This document shows, one piece after another, positions 62,172 to 64,000 of a DNA stretch of 64,000 nt. A program made the translations under genes and the position numbers. The notes beneath the pieces are model-generated. The model searched no databases. It worked only from the letters and a program-made list of their open reading frames with translations, and was not told the origin of the DNA. Each line of letters begins with the position of its first letter. Within the stretch, counting starts at the first letter, position 1. This DNA comes from Prevotella scopos JCM 17725 (GTDB taxonomy: Bacteria > Bacteroidota > Bacteroidia > Bacteroidales > Bacteroidaceae), in assembly GCF_018127785.1 (NCBI RefSeq), contig NZ_CP072390.1:558001-622000 (forward strand), in the 5' to 3' direction.

Positions 62172-63260
62172 CTAAAATCTATTAGTCCTACTTATCAGCA
62201 ATGTGTCAAGTATTGTCATTGCAGCCATAGCCTCAATAATAGGGACTGCACGAGGTAAGACACAAGGATCATGACGCCCCTGAACATCCATTGTTGTGGA
62301 TTCCCCTTCCATGTTTACTGTTTGCTGTTCCATAAGCAGGGTTGCGACAGGTTTGAAGGCCACCCGAAAGTAAATGTCTTCACCATTACTAATACCACCT
62401 TGTATGCCACCACTATGATTGGTTTCTATATTGCATAACGGGTGTTGATGACTATCGTCAGTAGGTAAGAAGGTGTCGTTTTGCTGACTACCTCTCCAGG
62501 ATGCTCCAGCAAATCCTTCACCATATTCAAAACCCTTCACGGCATTGATGCTAAGCATCGCAGCACCTAATTGTGCATGAAGTTTTCCAAATTCAGGTTC
62601 GCCTAAGCCCACTGGACAGCCTTTGATAACACAAGAAATAACACCGCCGATGGTGTCTCCTTCGCTTTTCACCTGTGCAATAAGTTCTTCCATTTCTTTT
62701 GCCTTCTGTGGGTCAGGGCAGCGAACTGGGTTAGAATCTATAAGACTTAAATCATATTGGTGATAATCTCTATCAAGTTGAATGTTGCCTACTTGTTCAG
62801 TATATGCGGTGATATTGATGCCCTGCTGTTGTAGGACAAGCTTGGCTAAGGCACCTGCTACGACACGTGAAAGGGTGATGCGAGCCGATGACCGACCGCC
62901 TCCACGATAGTCGCGGATGCCATACTTGCTGTAATAAGTATAATCAGCATGTGATGGACGAAAGAGATCACGGATATTTTCATAGTCCTTTGAATGTTGA
63001 TTGGTATTGCGGACAAGAAAGCCAATGGGAGCACCAGTTGACTTCCCCTCAAACACACCGCTCAGCAGTTCTACTTTGTCTGCTTCCTTTCTATCCGTTG
63101 TGATATGGCTTTGTCCTGGTCGGCGACGTGCGAGTTCACATTGGATGAAATCTATATCGATGGTTATACCAGCAGGCATCCCATCAACTATGCCACCTAC
63201 AGCAGCACCATGGCTTTCACCGAAGGTTGTTAGCGTGAAGAGTTTTCCGAATGTATTCAT
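62172..63260 (-). CDS. aroC: Chorismate synthase
   Basis: AroC converts 5-enolpyruvylshikimate 3-phosphate to chorismate, the last step of the shikimate pathway, using reduced FMN. The 362-residue protein shows the family signatures [33 protein letters not shown], the [21 protein letters not shown] block and [15 protein letters not shown]. The length matches the family (about 360). It lies 84 bases after slyD on the minus strand with no clear terminator between, so the two may be cotranscribed. Confidence 0.97.
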   Translation of the reverse strand: MNTFGKLFTLTTFGESHGAAVGGIVDGMPAGITIDIDFIQCELARRRPGQSHITTDRKEADKVELLSGVFEGKSTGAPIGFLVRNTNQHSKDYENIRDLFRPSHADYTYYSKYGIRDYRGGGRSSARITLSRVVAGALAKLVLQQQGINITAYTEQVGNIQLDRDYHQYDLSLIDSNPVRCPDPQKAKEMEELIAQVKSEGDTIGGVISCVIKGCPVGLGEPEFGKLHAQLGAAMLSINAVKGFEYGEGFAGASWRGSQQNDTFLPTDDSHQHPLCNIETNHSGGIQGGISNGEDIYFRVAFKPVATLLMEQQTVNMEGESTTMDVQGRHDPCVLPRAVPIIEAMAAMTILDTLLISRTNRF

Positions 63261-63344
63261 AACAAAATCTCTATGAATGGTTATCGAGATGAGCGTTCTT
63301 AATCGATAACCTCATATCCTAATATGCGACTATAGGAGAATATT

Positions 63345-63947
63345 TTAATGACAGCCGCAGCAGCCTCCTTCTCCATCTTCATGGCCTCCACAACCGCATC
63401 CACCTTCGTTGTTGCTGCCACAGCCTCCGCCGCATCCACCACCACAATGATGTTGATTCATCTGTTCGAAGAAGTCTTTTACTTCCTCCTCGCTTGCCTC
63501 GCGATTCTCGAAAACATGACCATGGAACACAAGATCCATACCTGCGAGAGGGTGATTAAGGTCAATGGTAATCTTATCGTCTGATACTTCTAATACTTTA
63601 CCAAGGAAACGTTGACCTTCTTCATTCTGTAATGGTACGACAGCATCCTTGTAAATATTTTCTGAATCGAAGACTCCGTTAGGTGAAAAGGTTGCCTTAT
63701 CAAGAGATAAGATACTCTTGTCGTCACGTTCACCATAAGCCTGTTCCTTTGTAAGTGTGAACTTGAAGTCAGTGTCTTTATCAAACCTTACAATCTCCTT
63801 TTCAAAAGCTGGTAAAGCCATGTCGCAACCTGTGTAGAGTTGCATCGGTTGCATGTCGTTTGTCTTTTCGATAAAGTTTTCCTTACCGTCTTTTAAACTA
63901 TATAATTCGTAACTGACTACAATGAGTTGATGTGTTTTATTCTCCAT
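63345..63947 (-). CDS. slyD: SlyD-like FKBP peptidyl-prolyl isomerase with metal-binding tail
   Basis: This prolyl isomerase and metallochaperone has 200 residues. It has a split FKBP domain (VVSYELYSLKDGKENFIEKTNDMQPMQLYTG; GKVLEVSDDKITIDLNHPLAGMDLVFHGHV) with an IF-type insert (about 75-130). The last 36 residues hold 8 Cys and 4 His within Gly-rich spacers (HHCGGGCGGGC...CCGCH). E. coli SlyD has a comparable His/Cys tail that binds nickel and zinc. Such a tail suggests metal delivery or buffering. The -7 box lies at 63981-63988. Confidence 0.92.
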   Translation of the reverse strand: MENKTHQLIVVSYELYSLKDGKENFIEKTNDMQPMQLYTGCDMALPAFEKEIVRFDKDTDFKFTLTKEQAYGERDDKSILSLDKATFSPNGVFDSENIYKDAVVPLQNEEGQRFLGKVLEVSDDKITIDLNHPLAGMDLVFHGHVFENREASEEEVKDFFEQMNQHHCGGGCGGGCGSNNEGGCGCGGHEDGEGGCCGCH

Positions 63948-63980
63948 TTGTTCTTATTTTTAATTGTTATGTAATCTATG

Positions 63981-63988
63981 CAAAGGTA
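63981..63988 (-). promoter_or_regulatory. Predicted -7 box of slyD
   Basis: Reads TACCTTTG on the minus strand, 34 bases before the start. Its -33 element would lie beyond the window edge. Confidence 0.55.
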
Positions 63989-64000
63989 AGGATTTAAAAC

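Overview
The window looks like a chromosomal segment of an oral-type Prevotella (Bacteroidota). Promoters fit the Bacteroidota TTTG-N19..20-TAnnTTTG pattern rather than -35/-10 boxes. There is a SusC/SusD pair, a streptopain-type C10 protease with a type IX secretion-like C-terminus, DUF3098 and DUF3078 proteins, many lipobox (SC/AC) proteins, and the Bacteroidota gene order ftsX-DUF3098-uppP-truB-queA-folK. The species is not proven from sequence alone.

Layout. 0.2-1.7 kb: CCA-adding enzyme. 2.2-8.3 kb: tripartite RND efflux operon (adaptor, pump, outer-membrane channel). 8.4-9.2 kb: an lpxA-family gene broken by a one-base change in a G tract. 9.3-12.3 kb: radical SAM protein and TypA on the minus strand, then rpsO. 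13.3-15.8 kb: secreted C10 protease. 15.9-20.3 kb: minus-strand housekeeping operon for cell division, undecaprenyl phosphate recycling, tRNA modification and folate. 20.7-23.1 kb: two outer-membrane barrel genes. 23.5-34.0 kb: a long operon of SusC, SusD, a fasciclin lipoprotein, a small lipoprotein, a thioredoxin-domain protein and an M16 peptidase, which I read as an uptake-and-processing system for polypeptides. 34.1-37.8 kb: HEAT-repeat protein, CDF metal exporter, lipoprotein, small coiled-coil protein. 38.0-43.0 kb: a very large glycosyltransferase/DUF4922/SpoIID fusion followed by an AmpG-like permease. 43.2-47.1 kb: M48 peptidase, NfeD/SPFH pair, divergent WecB-like protein. 47.3-52.1 kb: MATE exporter with an HMA-AraC regulator, copper chaperone, and a copper P-type ATPase that lacks its nucleotide-binding domain. 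52.2-54.1 kb: Gly/Tyr-rich barrel protein and a secreted mutarotase-fold protein. 54.5-57.7 kb: DAHP synthase-chorismate mutase, then an endonuclease/phosphatase-family gene split by an IS256-like element with a clear 8-bp target duplication. 57.9-64.0 kb: outer-membrane, coiled-coil and GYF proteins, YetF-like protein, nicotinamidase, AroC and SlyD.

The strongest leads for something new are the fusion protein with its permease, the SusCD-thioredoxin-M16 operon, and the copper ATPase without an N domain. Three families of dispersed intergenic repeats occur. Three genes carry single-base homopolymer changes, so sequencing error must be excluded before calling them mutants. No rRNA, tRNA or CRISPR array was recognised.
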